DNA of 64,000 nucleotides. Origin: Lepidostoma basale (lineage: Eukaryota > Arthropoda > Insecta > Trichoptera > Lepidostomatidae). Positions within the stretch are counted from its first letter, which is position 1. Each line of letters opens with the position of its first letter. Below the pieces are notes generated by a model, which had not been told where the DNA came from, did no database searches, and worked only from the letters and a program-made list of their open reading frames with translations. The stretch covers positions 1-64,000 of the forward strand of contig JAHDVF020001503.1 in NCBI GenBank assembly GCA_022606425.2, in the 5' to 3' direction. The position numbers and the translations under genes were made by a program. This document shows, piece by piece, positions 20,641-30,598 of the stretch.

Positions 20641-21605
20641 ATTACTTACTTAAAAAAACACGCTGATAACTTTATTATATCGTAAAAGAAGGGGTGGATC
20701 AGAAATTGTCGGGAACCAGTAGCCTAACAAGACATTATCTGATATTTTTGTCACTTCTTCTCTTTGCGAGAGATGGTCGTCTTCTCTTTGGTGAGAGTTA
20801 AAAGCAGTGGAGGTTTCAGCGTTTATTGCAGGTCACAAGTCATCATACGTTAACAGTATTATGTACTCGTGATGGAGCGTGCGCCTGGACGTCGATAGCA
20901 GCGGGGCGGAGTCCGGGTAGTGAGCAGTAGAGGCTTTTATATGCTTTGCTTCCCTTTGCACACGATGCTCTGCTCTAGTGACCTGTGTGAATGAATCTGG
21001 GCCCTGAGTCATCACTTTTGCCTATGCAATAAGTAGGTCCTAAGTCAGGTGTTTTCGGTTATTCGTGTAATATATTTCATCATGAAATATGCTGGTTCAG
21101 CAGTCCACTTATGTGGGTCATGCATTTAACCTACATAGTTGACTGCCAGTCGTGGATGAAGCTGATGTTTGATCTCCAGCCTCCGCTCGACAGATCACCG
21201 TTAAAATTTTCTCTTCCGAGACAAGGACACAATGAAGGAACCGAGATAGAGAATAATCACAATATTTACAACCAGAAGCATTAAATAGTTTGATTTAAAG
21301 TCAACTTCTATCTATAGGAAGACATCTCAGAATTCAATTCGGAAATTGTGTGAAAGAGAAGAAATTTATTAATACGTTAAAAACATGGACACGCTGTTTC
21401 CCCGGGGAGATAGGGAGAGAGGATGGACTGCCGCAAGGTCCTATCCTGACATAAATCACGTAACTCTTCTACATTCACACACCCTGAAACGCACGCACGT
21501 CGGTTGTTGCTACTTCAAACATAGCCGCCTTTCAGTGAATGATTAATTTGGCCTTGCCATGTCTTCCTTGGCCTTTCTCGACTACTTTTTCCATTCACGA
21601 TACTT

Positions 21606-21866
21606 TTATTATTATTATTATGTTGAATCGCTCTTTACATCATGACAGCATGAGCCAAATCCATGTAAAGGGTATTATTATAGCTATCATGGTGATTCTC
21701 GTGACATGTGATAGGTAGCTAATCTATCGCCATTTTATTGTCACGTGAATTCTACACCAGACCAAAGACAGTGTGACAATCACACTGCCATCGCCGGGAA
21801 TCCAATTTGGAACCTTCGGGGTGGCAGTCAATGCACTTACCACTCGGCCACGAAGGTCGTCGTACT
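21606..21866 (-). mobile_element. SINE-T, full-length copy
   Basis: The minus strand starts 'gaccttcgtggccgagtggt' (tRNA-Ser-like box A region) and includes 'gaaggttccaaattgg' (box B-like). It ends with 'taataataataata'. Partial copies at 13535-13680 and 42450-42560 share the 3' block 'ctacctatcacatgtcac'. Confidence 0.7.
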
Positions 21867-22114
21867 TGTATATATATTTTTTACCATTCTTCTCTCGTTC
21901 ATTCGTTCCATATGTACAAACCATCTCAGGGAGCCTTTTTAAATTGTACTTATGATGCAATCATCTGTCTTACATTTCTTCTTTATTTCGTCATTCGGTA
22001 TTCTATCATATATATATCGTTTTCTCACACATTCTTCTAAGTGATCTCATTGCTACGGCATTTATCCTACTTTCATCCTTCTTTTGCCAGCTCCAAGATT
22101 CACTTCCATACCAT

Positions 22115-22435
22115 CTCTTCTGCTTCTTTTTGTACTGTCACACCTCCGTGGTGCAAAGGGCCTCAAGGAACCTTCTCCACCCGACTCTATCGCATGCCTG
22201 ATGCCTAACATCATCCCAAGTGAGGTCTGCAGCCTTAACCTCTTCTCCAGGTGGCTCTAGGTCTGCCTCGCTTTCTCTTTCCCCCCATAGGGGACCAGTC
22301 TAGTGCGCCCTGAGCGGTGCAGGCTGGGTTCCGTCTCAGAGTGTGACCGATCCACTGCCATTTGCGTCTAGCGACCTGTTCTCTAATTGGCTTTTCGCCT
22401 GCCATGGTCCAGAGAGCGGCATTTGACGGCATTTG
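22115..22435 (-). mobile_element. LINE-D 3' end, with exact target duplication
   Basis: The minus strand encodes KPIREQVARRKWQWIGHTLR and GGKRKRGRPRATWRR, as in the copy at 4791-5140, and ends 'cggaggtgtgacagtac'. It is flanked by 'cttccataccat' on both sides (22103-22114 and 22436-22447), a perfect 12-base duplication. Confidence 0.85.
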
Positions 22436-22465
22436 CTTCCATACCATAAGTGTCAGTAATTTAAT

Positions 22466-22795
22466 ATTGTAGGAGTGGGGATATCCTATCCAACAGCGTG
22501 TCCGTGTTTCTCTAGGTCTAGATACAGTACAGATGTAAATATAATATGTATACAGACAGATTATAGTATTATTTAGGTAGATTATTAGTCAGTACAGCCG
22601 AGCCGGTGCGTGCATCCAAAGAAGACCCTCTAGTCTGCCAGAACATTATCCTACTACGGAGATGCGTGTGCAATACTTTAGTGATGTCCAACTAGGGTGA
22701 TGGTGTTACAGCCGTCTCTACCACTCACGCCACCAGCGGGACGCGGGACCACCGCGGGGGACAATCAGACTGCACCACTTAACTCACATCATTTA
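22466..22795 (+). mobile_element. Possible solo-LTR-like fragment
   Basis: The sequence from 'tgtaggagtggggatatcct' to 'aatcagactgcacca' starts TG and ends CA and is bracketed by LINE-A pieces. No second LTR, primer-binding site or gag/pol is present, so LTR identity is a guess from composition and ends only. Confidence 0.3.
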
Positions 22796-22796
22796 T

Positions 22797-23270
22797 TGCC
22801 AACCAACTAACCATCAAGCCGTCTCAGACACTGTTCTGTCCTGACATACTTCTCTCACTTACTCTACATTCATACATCTTGTCATGCACGCACGTTTGAT
22901 TGATTCGATCGTGTCACGTTTTCCTCGGTCTTCCTCTATTACTAGCTCCGTTCACATATACCATGTGTCCAAACCATCTTAACGGCCCTTTCATTATTTT
23001 GATAATAGCACTTTCATTCGCACCGCATTCACTTCTTATAATTTGCATTTGACAATCTATCATATACAGATTTACCGCACATTCGTCTTAGAGATCTCAT
23101 TTCTACTGCATTTATTCTACTTTCATCCTTCCTTTGCCAATTCCATTATGCACTGCCATCTTAGCTTTTGTCTGCGATGACAACTTTAAGTGCACCATTT
23201 ATTCTGTTGCCTGCCCCAACATTTCTTTCAATATCCTTCTCCACTCTCCCATCCTTTGTAAACATCATTT
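22797..23270 (-). mobile_element. LINE-A copy
   Basis: (GTTA)n tail at the left, then the coding order CMNVE.., GRPRKTW, GHM, AVEMRSLRR and FTKDGRVEKDIERNVGAGNR in broken frames. A short deletion removes 'ccccgaaggggtagg' near the 3' end. Confidence 0.75.
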
Positions 23271-23274
23271 ATTG

Positions 23275-23480
23275 CATATTATAACAATGATATAAAACTC
23301 CATATTAAATAATTAATACGAATGGAGACGTCTGTTTTATACTAGTTTTATTATATTCTATGGGAATGACACGTCTGTCCTTGGTAAGGCACTGTCAAAT
23401 GTCACATTTCATAGTGCCTTAGGCCAAACATGTTATTCCCATAGACTAATAAAATTTCTAAAAAAAAAGACATTTAAAAC
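23275..23480. repeat. Penelope-like tails, inverted pair
   Basis: The left arm 'acgtctgttttatactagtt' and right arm 'ccatagactaataaaattt' are inverted copies joined by 'gccttggtaaggcactg' and 'catagtgccttaggcc'. Both hammerhead-like motifs are decayed (GAAA reads CAAA on the right). Confidence 0.55.
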
Positions 23481-23482
23481 TA

Positions 23483-23762
23483 ACTAACTAACCATCACGC
23501 CGTCTCCCCGAAGGGGTAGGCAGAAAGAATAGACTGCCACACTTTTCTTTCTTGACATATTTCTCTCGCTTCCTCAACATTCATACATCGTGTCATGCAC
23601 GCGCGTCGATATCTCTGACTCCTCACATGGCCGACATTCAATATTTGATTTATTTGATCGTGCCACGTTTTCCTCGGTCTTCCTCTATTTCTGGTTCCAT
23701 TTACATCGTTAACATATATTTTTTTTACCATTCTTTCTTCATTCATTCTTTCCATATTTATT
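23483..23762 (-). mobile_element. LINE-A 3' end (280 bp)
   Basis: An intact frame ERMNEERMVKKIYVNDVNG, then GRPRKTWHDQINQILNVGHV to LSAYPFGETA* with a (GTTA)n tail. It is almost identical to the copies at 18838, 29680 and 51910, so it is a recent, heavily truncated insertion. Confidence 0.82.
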
Positions 23763-23779
23763 AAGACATTTAAATTCGT

Positions 23780-24260
23780 ATTAATTATTCAGCCATACAT
23801 TCTTCTTAGTGCATTAATGGCATTTCTCCAGCTACATATCAACCATTAGACTGTTTTCCGCTCTACACATTCATTTCTTATATCAGCATTTGAGATTCTA
23901 TCGTACATCGTTCTACCACACATAGTCAGCGGCGGTACTCCCATAGAAGCCCAGAAGCCCGGCTTGCGTAAGAAAATTTGAATCAAAACCTCTTCTGACT
24001 TACAGAGGTATACCTCTTGTGGCTATTCCTCTTACGTCTGATAAGAACATTGATGGAAGGTGATTTGGTGAGTTTTTGGTTTATGCGGGGGCATGATTAC
24101 TTACGCAGGCCGGGCTTCTGGGCTTCTATGGGAGTACCGCCACTGCACATATATCTTAGTAATCTCATCGCTCCATTCATACAATTAAAAAAATTAACAC
24201 ATATTATTCTAAGAGACGTCAATTCATCCGCACTTATCACAAGTTCATCAGTGTTTTATC
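23780..24260 (-). mobile_element. LINE-A3 remnant carrying a hAT-like MITE
   Basis: The minus-strand segment coding for TMYDRISNADIRNEC-like sequence is interrupted at 23927-24145 and resumes with 'tatcttagtaatctcat' (MRLLR). Strongly decayed beyond 24190. Bases 24261-24729 are AT-rich and unassigned. Confidence 0.6.
23927..24145. mobile_element. hAT-like MITE (219 bp)
   Basis: Terminal inverted repeats of about 46 bases: left 'cagcggcggtactcccatag', right ends 'ctatgggagtaccgccactg'. CAGNGGCGG is a common hAT terminus. The flanking 8-mers 'cacatagt' and 'cacatata' agree at six positions, consistent with an aged 8-base hAT duplication. It sits within a LINE-A3 remnant, which gives the empty-site context. 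No transposase. Confidence 0.8.
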
Positions 24261-24729
24261 GTGACAATCGAATCGCTCCCGCGCCGCTTCGCGTACCGTT
24301 GGTAGTGAGAGAGAAAAATATCCTGCATACTCCCAAAAAACTGTTACAATCTGATTACTCCTCATGGCTATTGTTAATTAATTAATTTATTAATTAATTA
24401 TAAATACGTATGAATTAAAATAATAAATATAATTAATAAAACTTTTTACATACTAAAAGAATTCTACCATAAATTATATTATTAATTATTATTATTATTA
24501 TTACTCTTGCCTTGTGTGTTTGCACGGCTGTCGGAGCGGTGGAAAACATTATCCATTGCTTGAGGCATATCCATTTATCAATCGAACCTTTAATATGAAC
24601 ACATTTTTGTTTTCTATCATGTACCATCTTCACTGTTTTACTTTATTCGCTACAGCTAAAAATACATGTAATATTCCTACAATAATACATTTATTATATG
24701 GTAAATTGTGACTTCATATGACATATAAA

Positions 24730-25720
24730 ATATGCATTGGTAAAAAGGAAAAACTATATTAGTTATGAAGAATTGGTTGGTGTTATTCATTTGAAAATTA
24801 TTGGTTATGGGTAAATAATTGAATTGAAGTGAGGATTGTTGTTTGTGATTAAATAATTCGACTAATTGAATTGTGAATGTTTGTAAATGGATAAATAATT
24901 GAAGTAATTGAAGTGAGAATTATTGTAAATGGGTAAATAATTGAATTGAAGTGAGGATTGTTGTTTGTGATTAAATAATATGACTAATTGAAGTGTGAAT
25001 GATTGTAAATGGATAAATAATTGAAGTAATTGAAGTGAGAATTATTTTAAATGGGTAAGTAATTTAATTGAAGTAAAGATTGTTGTTTATGATTAAATAA
25101 TTTGACCAATTGAAGTAAGGGTTGTTGTTTATGATTTAATAATTTGACTAATTGAAGTGATAATGATTGTAAATGCGTAAATAATCGAAGTAACTGAAGT
25201 AAGAATTCTTGTAAATGGGTAAATAATTTAATTGAAGTGATAATGATTGTAAATGGTTAAATAATAGAAGTAATTGAAGTGAAAATTATTGTAAATGGGT
25301 AAATAATTTAATTGAAGTATAGATTTTTGTTTATGATTAAATAAATTGACTAATTGAAGTGAGGATTATTTTTAATGGGTAAATAATTCAAATAATGGAA
25401 GGAAGAATTATATTATAGTTTATGGGTAAATAATTGAATTGAAGTGAGGATTATTATTTATGTGCAAATAATCGACATGAGAATTACCTATTGATTATGG
25501 GTAAATAATTGAAGTAAAAATTATAGTTTATGGGTAAATAATTTAAGTAAGGGTTATTGTTTATGGGTAAAAATTGATAAAATCGAAGTGAGGATTACTA
25601 TTTTAGGCAAGTAATTATGGGAAGTGAAGATTATTTTTTATGGGTAAATAATTGAAGTTAATAGAAGTGAGAATTGTTTAGGGGTAAATAATTGAAATGA
25701 GAATTATAACTAACTATCCA
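24730..25720. repeat. AT-rich degenerate tandem repeat
   Basis: Repeating phrases 'gggtaaataattgaa', 'ttgaagtgagaattatt' and 'ttgtttatgattaaataat' recur every 50-60 bases with a possible higher-order unit of about 115 bases. No long open frame. Bases 25721-26479 that follow are unassigned. Confidence 0.8.
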
Positions 25721-26479
25721 TTCGAAGGGTGGGTTAGTTACCGATGTAGACGTAAATATTAGTTAAAGTAAAGATATTTAAGTAAAAAAAGTGGAGGAGT
25801 TGTTTAGGGCGTAGTAGGACAGATACACCTTTTTGGAAGTGATAACCAACGAAGGGGAAGAACGAAAGCATTAGAGTTGTTGAAATGAGGATGATTGATG
25901 GAGTAGAAATAAAAATGGGAAAATGAGGATATTACTGATGAAGGAGAGATTAAATCACAATGATGAAGACGCAATTCATTGGAGAAAAATACTTTCTTTT
26001 TTGTGTTATTCTATTTAATTTATTAGACAAAATGGATACTAGAACATGTAAAATACAAGACACACCGCGAGCCAATTATTCCACCATCCCGCTTATCGCA
26101 CCAATTGTGCTCAAAGCGACATTTTTTTCCATCCGAATGGAATTTAATTAATATGCATTTTGTTAATTTACGAATTAACAATTCAAAGTGAACAATATTC
26201 TTTCGATGACACGGTTTGGCGGGAGTCACAAATTTTAAATTTAATTCTGTTACTAAATACATCCTTTTCCCAACGATTCTTCAAAATCCAGTTTAAAAAA
26301 TATATATTTTAACAGTCACTGCATTGTGACGCGCGAGTTCATTCCTGTCGCGACTGTCGCGCGCGCGTGACGTACCGAATTTGCTTTTCGTGAACTTATT
26401 TTATACTATTTAAAATGCAGGCCCTTAACCGGACACTCCGTGGGTTGACTGTTGCATTTAGAACTTGTAAAGTGAATGC

Positions 26480-26990
26480 TGTATTGGTATAAGGCAAAAG
26501 CTTGAAGATCTTGGAAGTCCTCAAAACTCGTTTGGTCCTGGCGGTGTCTGCCCTTGCTTCAACGCCATATATCACTGTTGGTCTTACGCGTGTTTATAGA
26601 TTCTTATATCATTCAGAGATTGCAGCTGGCTTGTTGATTTGGATGACAGAGAACACCACAAGACTCCCCCATATTGCACCACATAATCAACCTCGTGCCG
26701 AGAAACTACGAGTGACCCAAAAAGCCATGGAAAGAGCCATGTTAGGAATAAGCCTAAGAGACAGAGTCAGAAACGATACGGTGAGAGAAAAAACAATGGT
26801 CACTGACATCATCCACCGGGTGGCGACTCTAAAATGGCAATGGGCAGGTCACGTAGCCAGAAGCTCTGATGAAAAGTGGACAAGAAGACTGCTACTACTG
26901 AAACTACCACAACAAAGGCACAAGTGGCATCCCAAGAACCAGATTGTATTGAAACAAGCGAAGGAGATAGACATGATTTCATCGTGAATT
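26480..26990 (+). mobile_element. LINE-F 3' coding fragment
   Basis: Encodes RVTQKAMERAMLGISLRDRV, then TMVTDIIHRVATLKWQWAGH and VARSSDEKWTRRLL in one frame. The first half (TRLVLAVSALASTPYITVGL) is from a LINE-E-like element in another register, so this is a chimaera of two fragments. The block is typical of the region after the reverse transcriptase of insect RTE/Jockey-like elements. Confidence 0.7.
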
Positions 26991-27011
26991 AAAGATCAAA
27001 TAAGTGCAAGA

Positions 27012-27470
27012 TATGCACACGTCTTACCCGCGCGACAGTCTCGCATATATGTGGAATATTTGGCTGTTTGCCGATGGAGAATATATCACACATGTCTAAT
27101 AAAGAATAATAGGAAGCTAACTTCTTCTTCCGACGTTTCCTCATTACCGAGGGTCATGATCCATAGAGTGGCTAGAACAAAACGCCTTCAACCTTCTGTT
27201 TTCCGAAGCTAAGCGGACACACGTCTTGCCCGCGCGACAGTCTCGCCTATATGTGGAATATTTGGCTATTTGCTGATGGAGAATATATCACACATGTCTA
27301 ATAAAGAATAATAGGAAGCTATCTTATTCTTTCTTCGTTTCCTCATTACCGAGGGTCATGATCCATAGAGTGGCTAAAACAAAACGCCTTCAACCTTCTG
27401 TTTTCCGAAGCTAAGCGGACACACGTCTTGCCCGCGCGACAGTCTCGGAATATTTGGCTGTTGGATAGTA
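27012..27470. repeat. 202-bp tandem duplication (2.2 copies) abutting an Rbp6 exon
   Basis: 'gtcttrcccgcgcgacagtc' begins at 27021, 27223 and 27425, so the period is exactly 202. The unit contains 'cctcattaccgagggtcatg' and 'ccttcaaccttctgttttcc'. The last, partial unit stops about 15 bases from the splice donor of the RRM1 exon. Confidence 0.85.
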
Positions 27471-27483
27471 GTCTCTATAATAC

Positions 27484-27747
27484 CTGCGTGACGGGGTCCT
27501 TCATGATGAGCACGTCGGTGACGCTGCCGAACATGCCGAAGTACTCGCGCAGCTTCTCGCTGGACGTCTGCCAGGAGAGGCCGCCCACGAACAGCTTGCC
27601 GGGGGCGGGGTCCGCGGCGGCCGAGGCCAGGCAGGGGGTCGGCGCGGCGCCGGGGGCGACGGGCACGGGCCGCGGCGCCCCCGCCCGAGGACACCGCCGC
27701 GGCGCCGGCGCTCCCGCTCGGGGTGCTGCGCCCGGAGTGGCTGCCGC
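27484..27747 (-). CDS. Rbp6: Rbp6 exon: N-terminal linker and first half of RRM1
   Basis: Encodes DPAPGKLFVGGLSWQTSSEK, then LREYFGMFGSVTDVLIMKDP and VTQ, ending in phase 0 at donor 'gtatta'. LFVGGL is the RNP2 motif of RRM1. The match to Rbp6 is close and the exon joins in frame to RSRGFGFITF. The 5' part is problematic. After the best acceptor (exon start 27747), the RRM frame reads an unconvincing AAATPGAAPRAGAPAPRRCP. The next frame reads GSHSGRSTPSGSAGAAAVSS, which looks like the Ser/Gly linker expected here, and it is also the frame supplied by the exon at 30334-30539. Either one base is extra in the GC-rich stretch 27650-27700, or a second acceptor at 27725 ('gcgcag') is used. The start coordinate is therefore less certain than the end. 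Confidence 0.88.
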
Positions 27748-27896
27748 CTGCTTTCAGATCAATCCGTTACAACACCTCTGCTCCTTCGAGACATTCTATT
27801 CTATTATACTCGCTTACTAACTAACATGTCATGCTTTCCCCGGTCTACATCGACTCCGTACTCCATTTACATCGTTAAAATATATTTTCTTAACCA

Positions 27897-28368
27897 AGTG
27901 AAGCATGGAACTGGCAAAAGAAGGATGAAAGTAGAATAAATGCAGTAGAAATGAGATCTCTAAGACGAATGTGTGGCAAATCTGTTTATGATAGAGTGAC
28001 AAATGCAAGTGTAAGAAGTGAATGTGGTGCGAATGAAAGTGTTATGAACAAAATAAGGAAAGGGTCATTAAGATGGTTTGGACACATGGAAAGAATGAGT
28101 GAAGACAGAATGGTAAAGAAGGTATATTTAAACGGCGTGAACGGAGCTAGAAATAGAATCGGAAGACCGAGGAAAACGTGGCACGATCAAATCAATCAAA
28201 TATTGAATGTCGGTCACGTGAGGGGTCGGAAAAATCGACGTGCGTGCATGACAAGATGTATGAATGTAGAGGAAGCGAGAGACGTATGTCAGGACAGAAC
28301 AGTGTGGCGTTCCATTCTTTCTGCCTACCCCTCCAGGGAGACGGCGTGATGGTAAGTTAGTTAGTTAG
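27897..28368 (+). mobile_element. LINE-A insertion with exact 12-bp duplication
   Basis: An open frame reads MRSLRRMCGKSVYDRVTNAS to SAYPSRETA* with a (GTTA)n tail. It is flanked by 'ttttcttaacca' at 27885-27896 and 28369-28380. The flanks are a LINE-A3 element on the minus strand (27800-27896 and 28381-28430), so this is a nested, recent, 5'-truncated insertion. Confidence 0.88.
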
Positions 28369-28424
28369 TTTTCTTAACCATTCGCGCTCTATATGTCCGA
28401 ACCAACACAGCGATTATTTCATAA

Positions 28425-28945
28425 ATTAACTAACTAACTAACAATCACGCCGTTTCCCCGGAGGGATAGGCAGAGAGGATGGATCTCCACATTTTTCTAT
28501 CCTGGCATAATTCTCGCGCTCACATCGTGACATGCACGCTCGTCGATTGTTCCTACTTCGAACACGGCCGCCTTTCAGTAATTGATTAATTCGGTCATAC
28601 CATGTCTTCCTCGACTTCTTTTCCCATTCACACTACTTTTATATATCTTTTTAACCATTCTTCCCTCGTCCATTCGTGCCATATGTCCAAACCATCTTAG
28701 TGACCCTTTCTTAATTTTATTTATCACGCATTCATTCATCCGCCTTACATTACGTTCTTACTTCATCATTAGATATTCTATCATACATTGTTTTTCCACA
28801 CATTCTTCTTAGTGACCTCATTTCTACGGCATTTATCCTACATTCATCATTCTTCACTTCCATACATAATGGTCGGGACTAGAACTCCATTGTGCACTGC
28901 CATCTTTGCTTCAGTCGATATATTTATATATTTTTTTCGAGGTGC
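28425..28945 (-). mobile_element. LINE-A2 copy
   Basis: (GTTA)n tail at the left, terminus 'cgtttccccggagggatagg', then GRPRKTWYDRINQLLKGGRV-like, GHMARMDEGRMVKK-like and MYGSEE-type segments in broken frames. Bases 28946-29154 are AT-rich without a feature. Confidence 0.72.
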
Positions 28946-29154
28946 CAACTTCGATTAATAACAATCATAATAATAAACAATTAATTTAAAAAAAAATTGT
29001 TTGTATATTTGATGTGTAAATAAGAACATCCTAAAATTCCAAATCGATTCATTTTTATTTTACAAAGACATTAAAATCGGCTAGAGTTACCAGACTTTCG
29101 TCTGCATATAGCAAACAGCTGATGGACATATCCTTCATTTTCACAATGAAACAA

Positions 29155-30215
29155 ACAAAACAAACAAACAAACAAACCATCACGCCGCTTCCCCGCAGGG
29201 GTAGGCAGAGAGAATGGACCGCCACACTACTCTATCTTGACAAACCTCTCTAGCTTCCTCCACATTCATACAACGAGTCATACACGCACGTCGATTCCTC
29301 CGACTTCTAACATGACCAACCTTTAAAATTTGATTAATTTGGTCATGCCATGTTTTCCTCGGTCTGCCTCGACTTCGTACCCCATTTACATCATTAACGT
29401 ATACTTTCTTAACCATTCTTTCTCCATCCATGCGTTCCATATGTCCGAACCAACGCAGCGATCCTTTCATAATACCTTCTTCCGCTCTACATTCCTTTCT
29501 TATATCAGCATTTGAGATTCTGTCGTATATCGTTCTACCGCACATACGTCTTAGGGACCTCATCTCTACCGCATTTATTCTGCTCTCATCTTCTGCCAGT
29601 TCCATGCTTCGCTTCCATACATCAGGGATGGGACCAGAACTCCATTGTGAACGGCCGTTTTCGCTTTCATTGATAAATTATAACTAACTAACTAACTAAC
29701 CATCACGCCGTCTCCCCGAAGGGGTAGGCAGAAAGAATGGACTGCCACACCTTTCTTTCCTGACATATTTCTCTCGCTTCCTCAACATTCATACATCGTG
29801 TCATGCACGCGCGTCGATTTCTCTGACTCCTCACATGGCCGACATTCAATATTTGATTTATTTGATCGTGCCACGTTTTCCTTGGTCTTCCTCTATTTCT
29901 GGCACCATTTACATCATTAACATGTAATTTTTTTACCATTCTTTCTTCATTCATTCTTTCCATATGTCCAAACCATCTTAATGATCTTTTCATTATTTTG
30001 TTCATGACACCATCATTCGCATCATTTGATAAATTCTTGTTTCCAATAACTATTTTTAAAGCTCCATTCACTTTGTTCCCTTCTTTCAACATCACTGTCC
30101 GTTCGGCCATCCGCTGTGAACATGCTACCTAAATACACAAATTCCCTCACCTGTTCCAAGTTCTCTTCGTTTACACTTATATTACAAACTGTCATTTGCT
30201 CTTCCCTTTCAAAAA
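29155..30215 (-). mobile_element. LINE-A3 copy interrupted by LINE-A
   Basis: The tail is (GTTT)n, distinct from the GTTA tail of LINE-A. The frame runs DESRINAVEMRSLRRMCGRT, IYDRISNADIRKECRAEEGI, RWFGHMERMDGERMVKKVYV and GRPRKTWHDQINQILKVGHV to SAYPCGEAA*. It resumes beyond 30036 with NGALKIVIGNKNLS and an upstream YLGSMFTADG segment. A LINE-A (29680-30025) is inserted with a 10-base duplication. Confidence 0.82.
29680..30025 (-). mobile_element. LINE-A nested in LINE-A3
   Basis: A 346-base, 5'-truncated copy with (GTTA)n tail and intact final frame to SAYPFGETA*. It is flanked by 'ttgataaatt' (29670-29679 and 30026-30035), an exact duplication in the host LINE-A3. Confidence 0.88.
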
Positions 30216-30216
30216 C

Positions 30217-30302
30217 GATCCTTTCATAATACCTTCTTCCGCTCTACACTCCTTTCTTATATCAGCATTTGAGATTCTGTCGTATATCGTTCTACCACAC
30301 AT
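30217..30302 (-). mobile_element. LINE-A3 scrap next to a splice donor
   Basis: 86 bases identical in type to the CGRTIYDRISNADIRKECRA segment. It ends about 30 bases beyond the donor of the exon at 30334-30539. Confidence 0.65.
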
Positions 30303-30333
30303 GCGGATAGTATGATATAATAGTACGGTATAC

Positions 30334-30539
30334 CGTTGGCTTGGGCCGCCTGGGCTGCCTGCGCGGCCTGGGCCGGCAGAACGGGCACGAGGGCCGGCTG
30401 CAGGTGGTGCGCGTGCACGGCGGCCGCGTGGTGGTGCTGCTCGTGCAGCGCGTGGTGCGCGTGCGCGTGGTGCCCGTGGTGCTCCAGCAGCAGGCCGCCG
30501 CCCGCGTCCAGCGCGCCCACGGCGCCGGCAGCCCCGCCG
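30334..30539 (-). CDS. Rbp6: Probable Rbp6 upstream exon, His/Ala-rich
   Basis: A GC-rich open segment of 206 bases. On its 5' side is a good acceptor (pyrimidine tract 'ctcttgttccccccacag') and on its 3' side a donor 'gtatac'. It encodes GGAAGAVGALDAGGGLLLEH, HGHHAHAHHALHEQHHHAAA and VHAHHLQPALVPVLPAQAAQ, ending AAQANG. This is the low-complexity His/Ala type common in N-terminal regions of insect RNA-binding regulators. It lies upstream of the RRM1 exon on the same strand. The exon enters after two bases of a codon and ends after the first base. Joined to 27747, it gives NG-GSHSGRSTPSG, a plausible Musashi-type linker. No Met codon is included, so the first coding exon lies further upstream. 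Assignment to Rbp6 rests on strand, order and style, not on conserved residues. Confidence 0.55.
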
Positions 30540-30598
30540 CTGTGGGGGGAACAAGAGAACAGACACATTAACACACAATAATAATAAACTAAACAACA

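Larger units (their letters stand above)
21385..22462 (-). mobile_element. LINE-A2 copy split by a SINE and a LINE-D
   Basis: The 3' end ('ccccggggagatagggagag') lies at 21400. The coding scraps (GRPRKTWQGQINH-like, MYGSESWSWQKK-like) run to 22114 and resume at 22436. SINE-T (21606-21866) and LINE-D (22115-22435) are inserted into it. The LINE-D insertion is flanked by an exact 12-base duplication. Confidence 0.75.
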
